A stretch of 17,888 nt of DNA, taken from JAHLMP01 sp964608845 (GTDB lineage: Archaea; Aenigmatarchaeota; Aenigmatarchaeia; GW2011-AR5; JAHLMP01). This document shows positions 1 through 7,368 of this stretch, in pieces. The stretch lies in NCBI GenBank assembly GCA_964608845.1, contig CAZSPP010000026.1, positions 1 through 17,888 on the forward strand, in the 5' to 3' direction. How positions within the stretch are numbered: position 1 is the stretch's first letter; each line of letters begins with the position of its first letter. A model generated the notes under the pieces. That model was given only the letters and a program-made list of their open reading frames with translations. It was not told where the DNA came from and did no database searches. Made by a program: the position numbers and the translations under genes.

Positions 1-1
1 A

Positions 2-331
2 AAAATAGCATCATATCCTAAATTGCTCGCAAGAGATCCAGAAACTATTAAAAGGAATTATCAGCATCATGTTGGGTTATTAAGGAAAGATTATAGGGAT
101 AGAGAATCTGGCAGAGATTTACTTTTAAATCACCCATCATTATTAAACATTCCTCCTGAAACAATAGAAGCAAATGTTCAATTTCTATATGGATTAGGTA
201 TTGATTATCATAATCATTTTCAATTATCATCAAATACAAAGCTTAAGCATAAGAAAATGGCATGGATGTTAAGAGAGCTTTTTGATTATAATATTCTTAA
301 TGAAGATCAAAAAAAGAGATGCGATATATAG
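2..331 (+). CDS. mTERF-like helical repeat protein, 5'-partial, main frame
   Basis: The reading frame is open from the first bases of the window, so the true start lies upstream; the TTG at 23 is only an internal codon. The visible protein has degenerate helical repeats of the pattern P-x-L-L-x-x-x-P-E-T-I followed by a helix ending near L-x-x-L-G-I-D: one around 'YPKLLARDPETIKRN' and one around 'HPSLLNIPPETIEAN'. This pattern resembles the mitochondrial transcription terminator (mTERF) fold, a nucleic-acid-binding superhelix best known from eukaryotes. The frame stops at TAG 329-331, but a third repeat-like unit continues in another frame (315-443), so the gene looks broken at the A7 run 309-315. 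Function here is unknown; RNA or DNA binding is inferred only from the repeat style. Confidence 0.5.
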   Translation, partial: KIASYPKLLARDPETIKRNYQHHVGLLRKDYRDRESGRDLLLNHPSLLNIPPETIEANVQFLYGLGIDYHNHFQLSSNTKLKHKKMAWMLRELFDYNILNEDQKKRCDI

Positions 332-443
332 CTTATATGAATTTTTAAGAGATAATCCAAGTGTATTAATTAAATCAATAAAATCTATGGAAAAGTCTAA
401 GGAAAAATTAAGAAAAAAAGCTTCTAGATACAGAAGGTTTTAA
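315..443 (+). pseudogene. Out-of-frame C-terminal part of the mTERF-like gene
   Basis: Moving forward one base after the seven A residues at 309-315 opens a frame that runs to TAA 441-443. It encodes about 42 residues, including 'LRDNPSVLIKSIKSMEKSKE' and a basic tail rich in Lys and Arg. The N-P-S-V-L core matches the P-x-L-L repeat core of the upstream part, so this is very probably the natural C-terminus. Removing one A from the run would join both parts. It may be a real mutation, slippage at the A7 tract that restores the frame in the cell, or an assembly indel. Confidence 0.5.
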
Positions 444-636
444 AGTGTTAAGTCAAAATTCTTGATGTATTTTAGAGTTTTCAACATTTTGTGTTAAATA
501 TCCATAACTTAGAGAGAAGATACAAATGATAGAAGGGATTTTGTAAATTTGTTGAAAAAGGAGTCAAGTGTTTTTAATATCTTTGGTTTCAGTTCCATTT
601 TTATATTTTTCTCTTAAATTAAAATAAAGTGAGAAT

Positions 637-1161
637 ATGGATTTACTTATAGAAATAGCAAAGGCAATTTGGTTTATTTTGCCAGCTTATGGAGCGAATG
701 CATTCCCTCCATTAATGAAGGGAAAGATCCCAATAGATAGAGGAAAAAAGCTCGGAAAAAACAGAATTCTTGGAGATGGAAAAACAGTAGAAGGAACATT
801 AGGGGGATTAATTTTTGGATTTTTTGTTGGCTTGGTTCAGATTTTTGTTCAGTCGAAGATAAACCTAGAATCTTATGGATTTATTAATATTACCATACCT
901 TTAATTCTCACCTTAACAACAGGAGCATTAATAGGTGATATGATAGGATCTTTTATAAAAAGAAGATTTGGAATAGAAAGAGGCGAACCAGCACCTCTAT
1001 TAGATCAGCTAGATTTTTTAATATTTGCTTTGATTTTATCTTCTCTACTTGTAAAAATAGAAACAATTACAATAATTATATTGTTGATATTAACCCCACC
1101 AATCCATTATATTTCTAATGTTTTTGGTTATTTTTCAAAAATAAAAAAGAAGCCATATTAG
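637..1161 (+). CDS. carS: CDP-archaeol synthase
   Basis: Membrane enzyme that joins CTP to 2,3-di-O-geranylgeranylglyceryl phosphate to give CDP-archaeol, the activated precursor of archaeal polar lipids. The 174-residue length is normal for the family (formerly DUF46). Recognisable features are the N-terminal 'LPAYGANAFPPL', the conserved 'GDGKTVEGTLGG' loop at about residues 47-58, 'GDMIGSFIKRR' and 'LLDQLDFL'; four or five hydrophobic segments surround them. The ATG at 637 follows a GTGAG-type ribosome binding site. The next gene, an EMC3-like insertase, starts 7 nt after the stop, so the two membrane-related genes are probably co-transcribed. Confidence 0.93.
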   Translation: MDLLIEIAKAIWFILPAYGANAFPPLMKGKIPIDRGKKLGKNRILGDGKTVEGTLGGLIFGFFVGLVQIFVQSKINLESYGFINITIPLILTLTTGALIGDMIGSFIKRRFGIERGEPAPLLDQLDFLIFALILSSLLVKIETITIIILLILTPPIHYISNVFGYFSKIKKKPY

Positions 1162-1168
1162 TGATTTA

Positions 1169-1609
1169 ATGAGCACAGATTTTTTAACATCCCCTATATT
1201 TATTATTTTTACCATATCAATTTTAACAAATCTTATTTCTTCATTCTTTTACAAAACTATGGTAAACAAAGAAAAAGCAAAGGAAATAAAAAGAAAAATA
1301 AAAGAAATACAAGAGGAAGCGAATAAGAAGAAAAAAGAAGGTGATATAGAAAGCTATTACAAATTATTAAGCGAAGCAAACCCTTATATAGCAGAAAATT
1401 TTAGAATGATGATGAGGCCACTTTCATTTTCTATAATTCCAAATCTTATTTTATTTTTCTTTCTAAGCTATAATTATAAAAATACAATTTTCAAATCTCC
1501 TATGCCTCTTCCATTTATAGGAGAAAATATTCATTGGATACTATTTTTTGTTATTTCTTCTTTATCTCTTAATATGTTATTTAAAAAGATCTTTGATTTA
1601 GAGTTTTGA
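1169..1609 (+). CDS. EMC3/TMCO1-like membrane protein (DUF106)
   Basis: Archaeal member of the Oxa1/YidC/EMC3/TMCO1 superfamily, whose proteins help insert other proteins into the membrane. The 146 residues show the family plan: one membrane segment at about 8-28, a highly charged Lys/Glu-rich coiled coil at about 33-65, the 'NPYIAENFRMMMRPLSFSII' stretch leading into a second segment, and a last segment near 120-138. Assignment rests on this architecture rather than on catalytic motifs. It follows carS directly. Its last 12 nt overlap the 3' end of the convergent yjbQ. Confidence 0.75.
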   Translation: MSTDFLTSPIFIIFTISILTNLISSFFYKTMVNKEKAKEIKRKIKEIQEEANKKKKEGDIESYYKLLSEANPYIAENFRMMMRPLSFSIIPNLILFFFLSYNYKNTIFKSPMPLPFIGENIHWILFFVISSLSLNMLFKKIFDLEF

Positions 1610-2011
1610 GTCGGCAATGACTGAAATTATCAATCTTCTTTTTCTTGGAACTATATCAAATTCCATTAGTAATATTCTTTGCCATGTTCCTAAAACAAGC
1701 TTACCATCTTTTATTGGTATTGATAGATCACTTTTTGTGAATAATGAACGCAAATGGGAAAAAGCATTTTCAGGATGGCTGTAAATCTTTTTCTCGCTCA
1801 CTAAATTACTCAAAAATCTTTTCATATCTTCAAACAGCATTAAATCAAATTCATTTGTTATTAGGCCAGCGGTGGTTGCAGGAATAAATATGTTGCAAAT
1901 ACCATCTTTAATTCCAGATTTTCTTAAGACATCTTCAATATCTTTTGTTATATCTATTATGCTTATCCCTTCTTTTGTTTCTATTTCTATCTCTTCTCTA
2001 TACAAAACCAT
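1598..2011 (-). CDS. YjbQ family protein (UPF0047)
   Basis: Small single-domain protein of the YjbQ family, for which thiamine-phosphate synthase-like activity has been reported in some bacteria; the archaeal role is unclear. Visible family signatures are 'TTAGLITNEFD', the His of 'IYSHPEN', 'SHLRSLF', and 'GKLVLGTWQRILLMEFD' followed by an Arg-rich strand. One difference is notable: the family usually has His before the T-[TS]-A motif (as in P-H-T-T-A), while this protein has 'PATTA', so one of the usual conserved histidines is Ala. The other two are retained. It is divergent from asnS, with only 44 nt between the starts. Confidence 0.8.
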   Translation of the reverse strand: MVLYREEIEIETKEGISIIDITKDIEDVLRKSGIKDGICNIFIPATTAGLITNEFDLMLFEDMKRFLSNLVSEKKIYSHPENAFSHLRSLFTKSDLSIPIKDGKLVLGTWQRILLMEFDIVPRKRRLIISVIADSKL

Positions 2012-2026
2012 AAAAATACTTTAAAA

Positions 2027-2040
2027 TTTTATAATTAAAA
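2027..2040. promoter_or_regulatory. Shared TATA-like region for yjbQ and asnS
   Basis: The stretch TTTTATAATTAAAA lies about 25 nt before the ATG of asnS at 2056 and, read on the other strand, about 20-25 nt before the ATG of yjbQ at 2011. Neither gene has a clear Shine-Dalgarno sequence, which fits leaderless transcripts from one nearly symmetric TATA element. This is inferred from spacing only. Confidence 0.4.
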
Positions 2041-2055
2041 AAACATAAGTTGGTT

Positions 2056-3348
2056 ATGGTAACAATAGAAGAAATATTAAAAGGAGGCTATGAAGAAAAA
2101 GAGGTAGAAATAAAGGGATGGTTGTATAATAAGCGATCCTTAGGATCAATATACTTTATACTAATAAGAGATGGAACAGGAATAATCCAAGCAACAATAA
2201 AAAAGGATGATGTTTCAGAAGAAGTTTTTGAAAATGCTGAAAAGATTACAAGAGAATCATCTTTGATTTTAAAAGGAATTGTTAAAGAAGATAAAAGAGC
2301 TCCAGGAGGATATGAAGTTAGAGCAAAAAGTTTGGAAATAATTCATCTATCAGAAAAATTTCCAATATCAAAGAAAAAGCATGGAATAGATTTTCTTTTG
2401 GATTTGAGACACCTATGGATAAGAAGTCCTAGGCAAGTAGCAATATTGAGAATAAGATCAGAGATAATAAAAGCATGCAGAGATTTTATGGATGAAAATG
2501 GTTTTGTTCTAGTTGATTCACCAATATTAACCCCAACAGCATGTGAAGGCACTTCCACACTATTTGAAACAGATTATTTTGGAAAAAAGGCTTATTTAAG
2601 TCAGAGCGGACAGCTTTATGCAGAAGCAGCTATGGCAGCATTAGGAAAGGTTTATTGTTTTGGTCCTACATTTAGAGCAGAAAAATCAAAAACACGAAGG
2701 CATTTAACAGAATTTTGGATGATAGAGCCAGAGATGGCTTTTGTAGGATTTGAAGAAAATTTGAAGATTCAAGAAGAGCTCGTAACATATATTGTTAAAA
2801 GAGTTCTTGAAAAAAGAGAAAGGGAATTAAAGATTTTGGATAGAGATATTGAGCCACTAAAAAAAGTTGAACCACCGTTTGATAGAATTACTTATACAGA
2901 AGCAATAGAAATTTTACAAAAGGAAGGGTATAATATAAATTGGGGAGATGATTTAGGAGCTCCTCACGAAAGATTTATTTCTTTACAACACGAAAAACCA
3001 GTATTTGTAACAAAATACCCTGCAAAAATAAAAGCATTTTATATGCAACCAGATCCTGAAAATGAAAATCTTGTGCTTTGCGCAGATTTATTAGCTCCAG
3101 AAGGTTATGGTGAAATTATTGGTGGAAGTGAAAGAATAAATGATTTAAAAATTTTGGAAAGAAAGATAAAGGAATTTAACTTACCGAGAGAAAATTACGA
3201 GTGGTATTTGGATTTAAGAAGGTATGGAAGTGTCCAGCATTCAGGATTTGGGATGGGAATTGAAAGGGTTGTGGCATGGATATGCAAATTAAAGCATATT
3301 AGAGAGGCTATACCATTCCCAAGAACAATAACAAGAATATATCCATGA
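2056..3348 (+). CDS. asnS: Asparaginyl-tRNA synthetase
   Basis: Class II aminoacyl-tRNA synthetase charging tRNA-Asn. The N-terminal OB-fold anticodon-binding domain covers about residues 1-105 ('VEIKGWLYNKRSLGSIYFIL'). The catalytic core begins with 'LDLRHLWIRSPRQVAILRIR' and carries motif 2-type 'FGPTFRAEKSKTRRHLTEFW' and motif 3 'GFGMGIERVVAW'. The EKSKTRRHLTEFWMIE version of motif 2 is typical of AsnRS; AspRS normally has an EEHNTTRHLNE-like form. The final 'PFPRTITRIYP' is also typical. I chose ATG 2056, not the TTG 6 nt upstream, because a TATA-like box is 25 nt before it. The stop overlaps the start of the CBS gene (ATGA). Confidence 0.93.
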   Translation: MVTIEEILKGGYEEKEVEIKGWLYNKRSLGSIYFILIRDGTGIIQATIKKDDVSEEVFENAEKITRESSLILKGIVKEDKRAPGGYEVRAKSLEIIHLSEKFPISKKKHGIDFLLDLRHLWIRSPRQVAILRIRSEIIKACRDFMDENGFVLVDSPILTPTACEGTSTLFETDYFGKKAYLSQSGQLYAEAAMAALGKVYCFGPTFRAEKSKTRRHLTEFWMIEPEMAFVGFEENLKIQEELVTYIVKRVLEKRERELKILDRDIEPLKKVEPPFDRITYTEAIEILQKEGYNINWGDDLGAPHERFISLQHEKPVFVTKYPAKIKAFYMQPDPENENLVLCADLLAPEGYGEIIGGSERINDLKILERKIKEFNLPRENYEWYLDLRRYGSVQHSGFGMGIERVVAWICKLKHIREAIPFPRTITRIYP

Positions 3349-3788
3349 TTTTTATGATAAAATTGGATGAACTTCTTGTAGAAAAATATATAGAAGAGAT
3401 AAAAAGTATACAAAAAGAAATTACAATAGGAGAGGCAATAGAATTGTTAAAAAAAGAAAAAGAGGTTCTTCCAGTTGTTGATAAAAATGGAAAGTTAATT
3501 GGATGCTTTAGAGATATAGATCTCTTAAAAATTGTTAAAAAAGGTTCTCCGCTAGCTGGAACAATATGGAAAAACGAAATTTCTAAGGAAGATTTTAATA
3601 AAAAGGTTGAGGAATTCATGGATACAAAACCATTAACAATATTGTCAAATGATACAATAGAATTTGCTTTAAGTGTGATGAATCATAATAATGTAAAGTC
3701 TTTAATAGTTGTTGATAATGAAGGAAAGTTTTTGGGAATATTAAGATTAAGAACAATATTTGACAAAATATTTGAGGAATTGAAGTGA
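3345..3788 (+). CDS. Tandem CBS-domain protein
   Basis: A 147-residue protein that is essentially one CBS pair (Bateman module): CBS 1 at about residues 15-70 ('VLPVVDKNGKLIGCFRDIDL') and CBS 2 at about 91-145 ('SLIVVDNEGKFLGILRLRTI'). Such modules bind adenine nucleotides and act as energy or ion-strength sensors. No catalytic domain is attached. The start ATG overlaps the asnS stop; ATG 3354 is an alternative. The antiporter gene begins 6 nt downstream, so a plausible but unproven role is regulation of that transporter in trans. Confidence 0.8.
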   Translation: MIFMIKLDELLVEKYIEEIKSIQKEITIGEAIELLKKEKEVLPVVDKNGKLIGCFRDIDLLKIVKKGSPLAGTIWKNEISKEDFNKKVEEFMDTKPLTILSNDTIEFALSVMNHNNVKSLIVVDNEGKFLGILRLRTIFDKIFEELK

Positions 3789-3794
3789 GATAAA

Positions 3795-4964
3795 ATGCTT
3801 GCAGAGATTAGAGATATTGCAATAGTTCTTCTTTTCGCAAAAGGTTTTGGATCTATATTGGAAAGAATAGGTATTTCAAAATCTGTTGGAGAGATATTAG
3901 CAGGATTATTTGTATCTTATTTTTTTGTTTCTGTTTCTCAATCTTCAGCTATAAACGTTGTAGCAGATCTTGGATTGCTTTTTATGGTTTTGATAACTTT
4001 AATGAGCATTGATTTAAGTGCATTAAACAAAAATATAGAAAGATACGTATTCTCTCAAATACTAACAGCAAGCTTAGGAATTTTTATTATAGCAAGCTTC
4101 TTTTCATTCTTAGGAATAAATATATCTCTTTCATTAATTCTTTTAGCAAGTTTGATAGGATCAAACACTGCAATAGCTTTGCGTTCTTTAACAAATTTGG
4201 ACGCACTAAATACGGAAGATGCTAAAAGTATTCTTAGCTTGCAAATTGTTAATTCTGTTGTAGAGCTTTTGTTATTTTCCATAGTTGTAAATTTTTTATC
4301 AACAGGAACATTTGATATAAACATATTAATAAAGCTAGTTTTGATATTAATTGGAATATTTACTATTACAAGTAGATATGGAACCTATGTAATAAATTTT
4401 ATATTAAGAATACTGCAAAGATTTAAAATGGAAGAGATTCTCTTAGCTTTTACAATTCTCTTAGCATTTACCTTAGGAGCATTTACTGAAACCCTTGGAT
4501 TAACAAGTTTGATTGGTGTTATGCTAGTTGGAATTTTATTCAGTAAATCAGCAGCATCTTCTTTGTTATCATCAAAAATAAAAGAACTTGGAGAAAGCTT
4601 TTTTATTCCAATATTTTTCGCTTCTCTTGGATTTTCCGCAAGCTTTTTTATTGATTATAAAAAGTTTTTGTTGCTCTTTTTTGGTTTATTGGTTTTTAGA
4701 TTTGTAACATACTATATTCCCCAAAGAATAATAGGTTTTTCTCGTAGAGAATCTATTAAAATAACATTGGGTTTTATTTCAATGTCTTCCTATTGTTTGG
4801 TTATTTTAGGATTGGCTCTTAAAAAAGGTATTTTTACTCAAGAGATTTATTCTCTTTTCACACTTTCTTATGTTTTAATAAACACAATATCTCCTTTATT
4901 AATAACACTTTCTTTTAAGTTTCTGCCTTATAAATCAAGAAGAAAAATAAAAATAAAGGTGTGA
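3795..4964 (+). CDS. Kef/CPA2-like cation:proton antiporter membrane protein
   Basis: A 389-residue polytopic protein with roughly 12 hydrophobic segments and short basic loops, ending in a Lys-rich tail. The fold assignment rests on the N-terminal 'KSVGEILAGLFVS', the 'GSNTAIALRSLTNLDALNTE' region and the later 'ETLGLTSLIGVMLVGILFSK', which follow the layout of monovalent cation:proton antiporters. There is no C-terminal TrkA-N domain. The usual Asp-Asp or Asn-Asp pair of the ion site (as in 'VIDDVLGL' of relatives) appears as Asn-Ser in 'IVNSVVELLL', so activity may be altered. It sits between the CBS-pair gene and aRF1, with an RBS-like GTGAG before its ATG. Confidence 0.75.
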   Translation: MLAEIRDIAIVLLFAKGFGSILERIGISKSVGEILAGLFVSYFFVSVSQSSAINVVADLGLLFMVLITLMSIDLSALNKNIERYVFSQILTASLGIFIIASFFSFLGINISLSLILLASLIGSNTAIALRSLTNLDALNTEDAKSILSLQIVNSVVELLLFSIVVNFLSTGTFDINILIKLVLILIGIFTITSRYGTYVINFILRILQRFKMEEILLAFTILLAFTLGAFTETLGLTSLIGVMLVGILFSKSAASSLLSSKIKELGESFFIPIFFASLGFSASFFIDYKKFLLLFFGLLVFRFVTYYIPQRIIGFSRRESIKITLGFISMSSYCLVILGLALKKGIFTQEIYSLFTLSYVLINTISPLLITLSFKFLPYKSRRKIKIKV

Positions 4965-4969
4965 TTTAT

Positions 4970-6055
4970 ATGCTGTCTGAAATAAAGAAACACAAATTAA
5001 AAAAGATATTAAAAGAGTTGGGAAGTATTAAAGGTAGACATACAGAGCTTGTTACTGTTTATATACCTCAAGGATACCCATTATCAGAAATAATAAATCA
5101 AATAAGATCTGAGCAAGGTACAGCTGAAAACATAAAATCTAAGCAAGTAAGAAAAAATGTTGTTTCTGCTTTAGAGAAAATTTTGAGACATTTGCAATTA
5201 TATAATAAAACTCCTGAAAATGGGTTAGCAATATTTTGCGGAAATGTTTCTCAAGAAGAAGGAAAAACAAACATAAAACTATGGGCTATAGAGCCTCCAG
5301 AACCAATAAAAGTAAAGCTTTATTGGTGTGATCAGGTTTTTAGATTGGAGCCGTTAGAAGAATTTATAAAAGAAAAAGAGGTTTATGGGATTATATGTTT
5401 GGATAAGAGTGAAGCAGATATTGCATTTCTTGTAGGAAAGAAAATAAATATAATATCTCATCAAGAATCAATAGTCCCAGGAAAAACAAGAGCAGGCGGT
5501 CAAAGCAGTGCAAGATTTTCAAGAGTAAGAGAAGGATTGAAACATGATTGGTTAAAAAATGTTGCTGAAATTGCTGAAAGGACTTTTTCTCAAGAAAAGA
5601 ATTTAATAGGAATTATTATTAGTGGACCAGGTCCGATAAAAGAAGAGTTTGCAAAAGGGGATTATCTTAGAACCGATTTGAAAAACAAAATTATAGGAAT
5701 TGTTGATACTGGTTATACAGGAGAATATGGTTTAGAAGAAACTATTGAAAGAGCAAAAGATATTATCTCAGAAGCATCTGTAACAAAAGAGAAAAATTTG
5801 CTGAAAGAATTTTTTACTATGCTGCAAAAGGGAGAAGGCGTTACTTATGGAAGAGAGGAAACTTTAAAAGCTTTGAGAGCAGGTGCTCTAAAAACTCTTT
5901 TACTAAGCGAAAGTTTGGAAGATGAGAGTATAGAAGAAGAGTGCAGAAATTATGGAACAGAATTAAAAATAATATCAGAAGACACGAGAGAAGGACAACA
6001 ATTTAAAGAGCTTTGTGGCATAGGAGGAATTTTAAGATATAAAATTAATTTCTAA
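4970..6055 (+). CDS. prf1: Archaeal peptide chain release factor 1 (aRF1)
   Basis: Reads stop codons and triggers peptide release on the ribosome. Domain 1 carries 'AENIKSKQVR' (NIKS at about residues 55-58) and the YxCxxxF motif 'YWCDQVF' (118-124). Domain 2 carries 'GKTRAGGQSSARFSR' with the catalytic GGQ at 176-178. Domain 3 ends in 'LKELCGIGGILRYKI'-like sequence. At 361 residues it is some 40-50 shorter than most aRF1 proteins; the missing part is in domain 3, between 'LKTLLLSESL' and the conserved C-terminal strand, where many relatives carry a Cys-rich minidomain. I chose ATG 4970 over GTG 4961 because AAGGTG precedes it at good spacing. Confidence 0.93.
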   Translation: MLSEIKKHKLKKILKELGSIKGRHTELVTVYIPQGYPLSEIINQIRSEQGTAENIKSKQVRKNVVSALEKILRHLQLYNKTPENGLAIFCGNVSQEEGKTNIKLWAIEPPEPIKVKLYWCDQVFRLEPLEEFIKEKEVYGIICLDKSEADIAFLVGKKINIISHQESIVPGKTRAGGQSSARFSRVREGLKHDWLKNVAEIAERTFSQEKNLIGIIISGPGPIKEEFAKGDYLRTDLKNKIIGIVDTGYTGEYGLEETIERAKDIISEASVTKEKNLLKEFFTMLQKGEGVTYGREETLKALRAGALKTLLLSESLEDESIEEECRNYGTELKIISEDTREGQQFKELCGIGGILRYKINF

Positions 6056-6090
6056 TCAAAAATAAAAATCTTTTTGACAAATTAATTTTG

Positions 6091-7368
6091 ATGTTTAAAG
6101 GTAAGCTTATAGTTTTAGAAGGATGTGACGGATTTGGCGGCGAAACACAAATAAAACTTCTTAAAGAAAAGTTTCCGAATGCTCTGTTTTTAAGATATCC
6201 TGACTATGAGAATAAGATTGGTTTGCTGATCCAAGATTTTTTGCATAACAAAATAGATTTAAATCAAAACGTACAATTTCTCCTTTTCGCTACTGATATG
6301 ATAAAGGATTCTGAAAAGATAAGAAATGCTTTGGAAAATGGAAGATACGTTTTTATTGATAGATATATAATTTCAACAATAGTTTATCAAGGAGTTCAAG
6401 GATTTGATGAAAAAAAGGCTTTAGAATTCATAAAACTTTTTGAAATTCCGGAACCAGATATAGTTTTTCTTCTATCAATAAGTCCAGAAACAAGTTTAAA
6501 AAGAAAAATAAAAGAAAAAGGGAAAGATGTTGACAAATGGGAAAGCGATTTGGAATTTCAAAGAAAAGTTGCTAAAAAGTATGAAGAGGTTTATAAATCA
6601 AAAATTTTTGGAAAAAAATGGATTATCATAGATGGGGAAAAATCTGTTAATGAAGTAAATGAAAATATTTTAAAAGAAATATACAAAGATGCAATAGGAG
6701 ATTTAAACATAATAATTCTTGGTCAGCAAGGAAGTGGAAAAGGAGCTTATTCTCAATATTTAAAAGAAAGATTTGGCTTGACTCATATAAGTACAGGAGA
6801 CCTTTTAAGAGAAGAAATAAAAAATGAAACAGAAATTGGCAAAAAGGTTAAAGATTTAGTAAATTCTGGAAAGCTTGTTCCTGATGATATTGTAACAGAT
6901 GTTCTTGAAAATAAGTTGAAAGAAATAAAAAATGGATTTATATTAGATGGTTACCCAAGAACAATAAACCAAGCAAATTTATTAGAATCTTTATTATCAA
7001 AATTTGGAAGAAATTTGGATGTTGTAATAAATCTTTGTTTGCCAGATGAAATAAGTATAGAAAGAATAACAAACAGAAGGATATGCAGAAATTGCGGTCA
7101 GGTTTATAATTTAAAAAATATGCCTCCAAAAATTCAAGGAATTTGCGATAAATGTGGAGGAGAACTTTATCAAAGAGAGGATGATAAAGAAGAGATTGTT
7201 AAGAAGAGATTAGAGGAGTATCACAAATTAATAAATCCTATAATAGAGCACTACAAACAAAAAAATCTTTTAAGAGAAATAGAATCAGGAAAAGATTTTA
7301 ATATTGTTGTAAATGATATAGAGAATTTACTTAATAATATTGTTGTAGAAAAGTTGAGGGAAAAATGA
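6091..7368 (+). CDS. Thymidylate kinase-like / adenylate kinase fusion protein
   Basis: A 425-residue two-domain nucleotide kinase. Residues 1-200 follow thymidylate kinase: P-loop region 'LEGCDGFGGETQ' (9-20), 'LRYPDYE', the 'FIDRYIISTIVYQGVQG' DR[YH] motif (88-104) and 'EPDIVFLLSISPE'. Residues 205-425 are a complete adenylate kinase: P-loop 'GQQGSGKGA' (211-219), 'STGDLLREE', 'FILDGYPRT', and a LID with two CxxC pairs that should bind zinc. In the first domain the essential P-loop lysine is Gly17 (codon GGC), so dTMP kinase activity is doubtful; the adenylate kinase P-loop keeps its Lys. ATG 6091 is preferred to the TTG before it. The stop overlaps the next adenylate kinase. Confidence 0.88.
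   Translation: MFKGKLIVLEGCDGFGGETQIKLLKEKFPNALFLRYPDYENKIGLLIQDFLHNKIDLNQNVQFLLFATDMIKDSEKIRNALENGRYVFIDRYIISTIVYQGVQGFDEKKALEFIKLFEIPEPDIVFLLSISPETSLKRKIKEKGKDVDKWESDLEFQRKVAKKYEEVYKSKIFGKKWIIIDGEKSVNEVNENILKEIYKDAIGDLNIIILGQQGSGKGAYSQYLKERFGLTHISTGDLLREEIKNETEIGKKVKDLVNSGKLVPDDIVTDVLENKLKEIKNGFILDGYPRTINQANLLESLLSKFGRNLDVVINLCLPDEISIERITNRRICRNCGQVYNLKNMPPKIQGICDKCGGELYQREDDKEEIVKKRLEEYHKLINPIIEHYKQKNLLREIESGKDFNIVVNDIENLLNNIVVEKLREK
7126..7184 (+). repeat. LID-coding block shared with the next adenylate kinase, copy 1
   Basis: These 59 bases, coding part of the zinc-binding LID, match 7821-7879 at 58 of 59 positions (one A/G difference, synonymous). The surrounding parts of the two genes have diverged much more. 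Confidence 0.9.

Noticed and set aside
509..598. A 29-codon minus-strand frame beginning with MELKPKILK
   Set aside because: Too short, with no neighbour support or family resemblance; AT-rich DNA gives such frames by chance.
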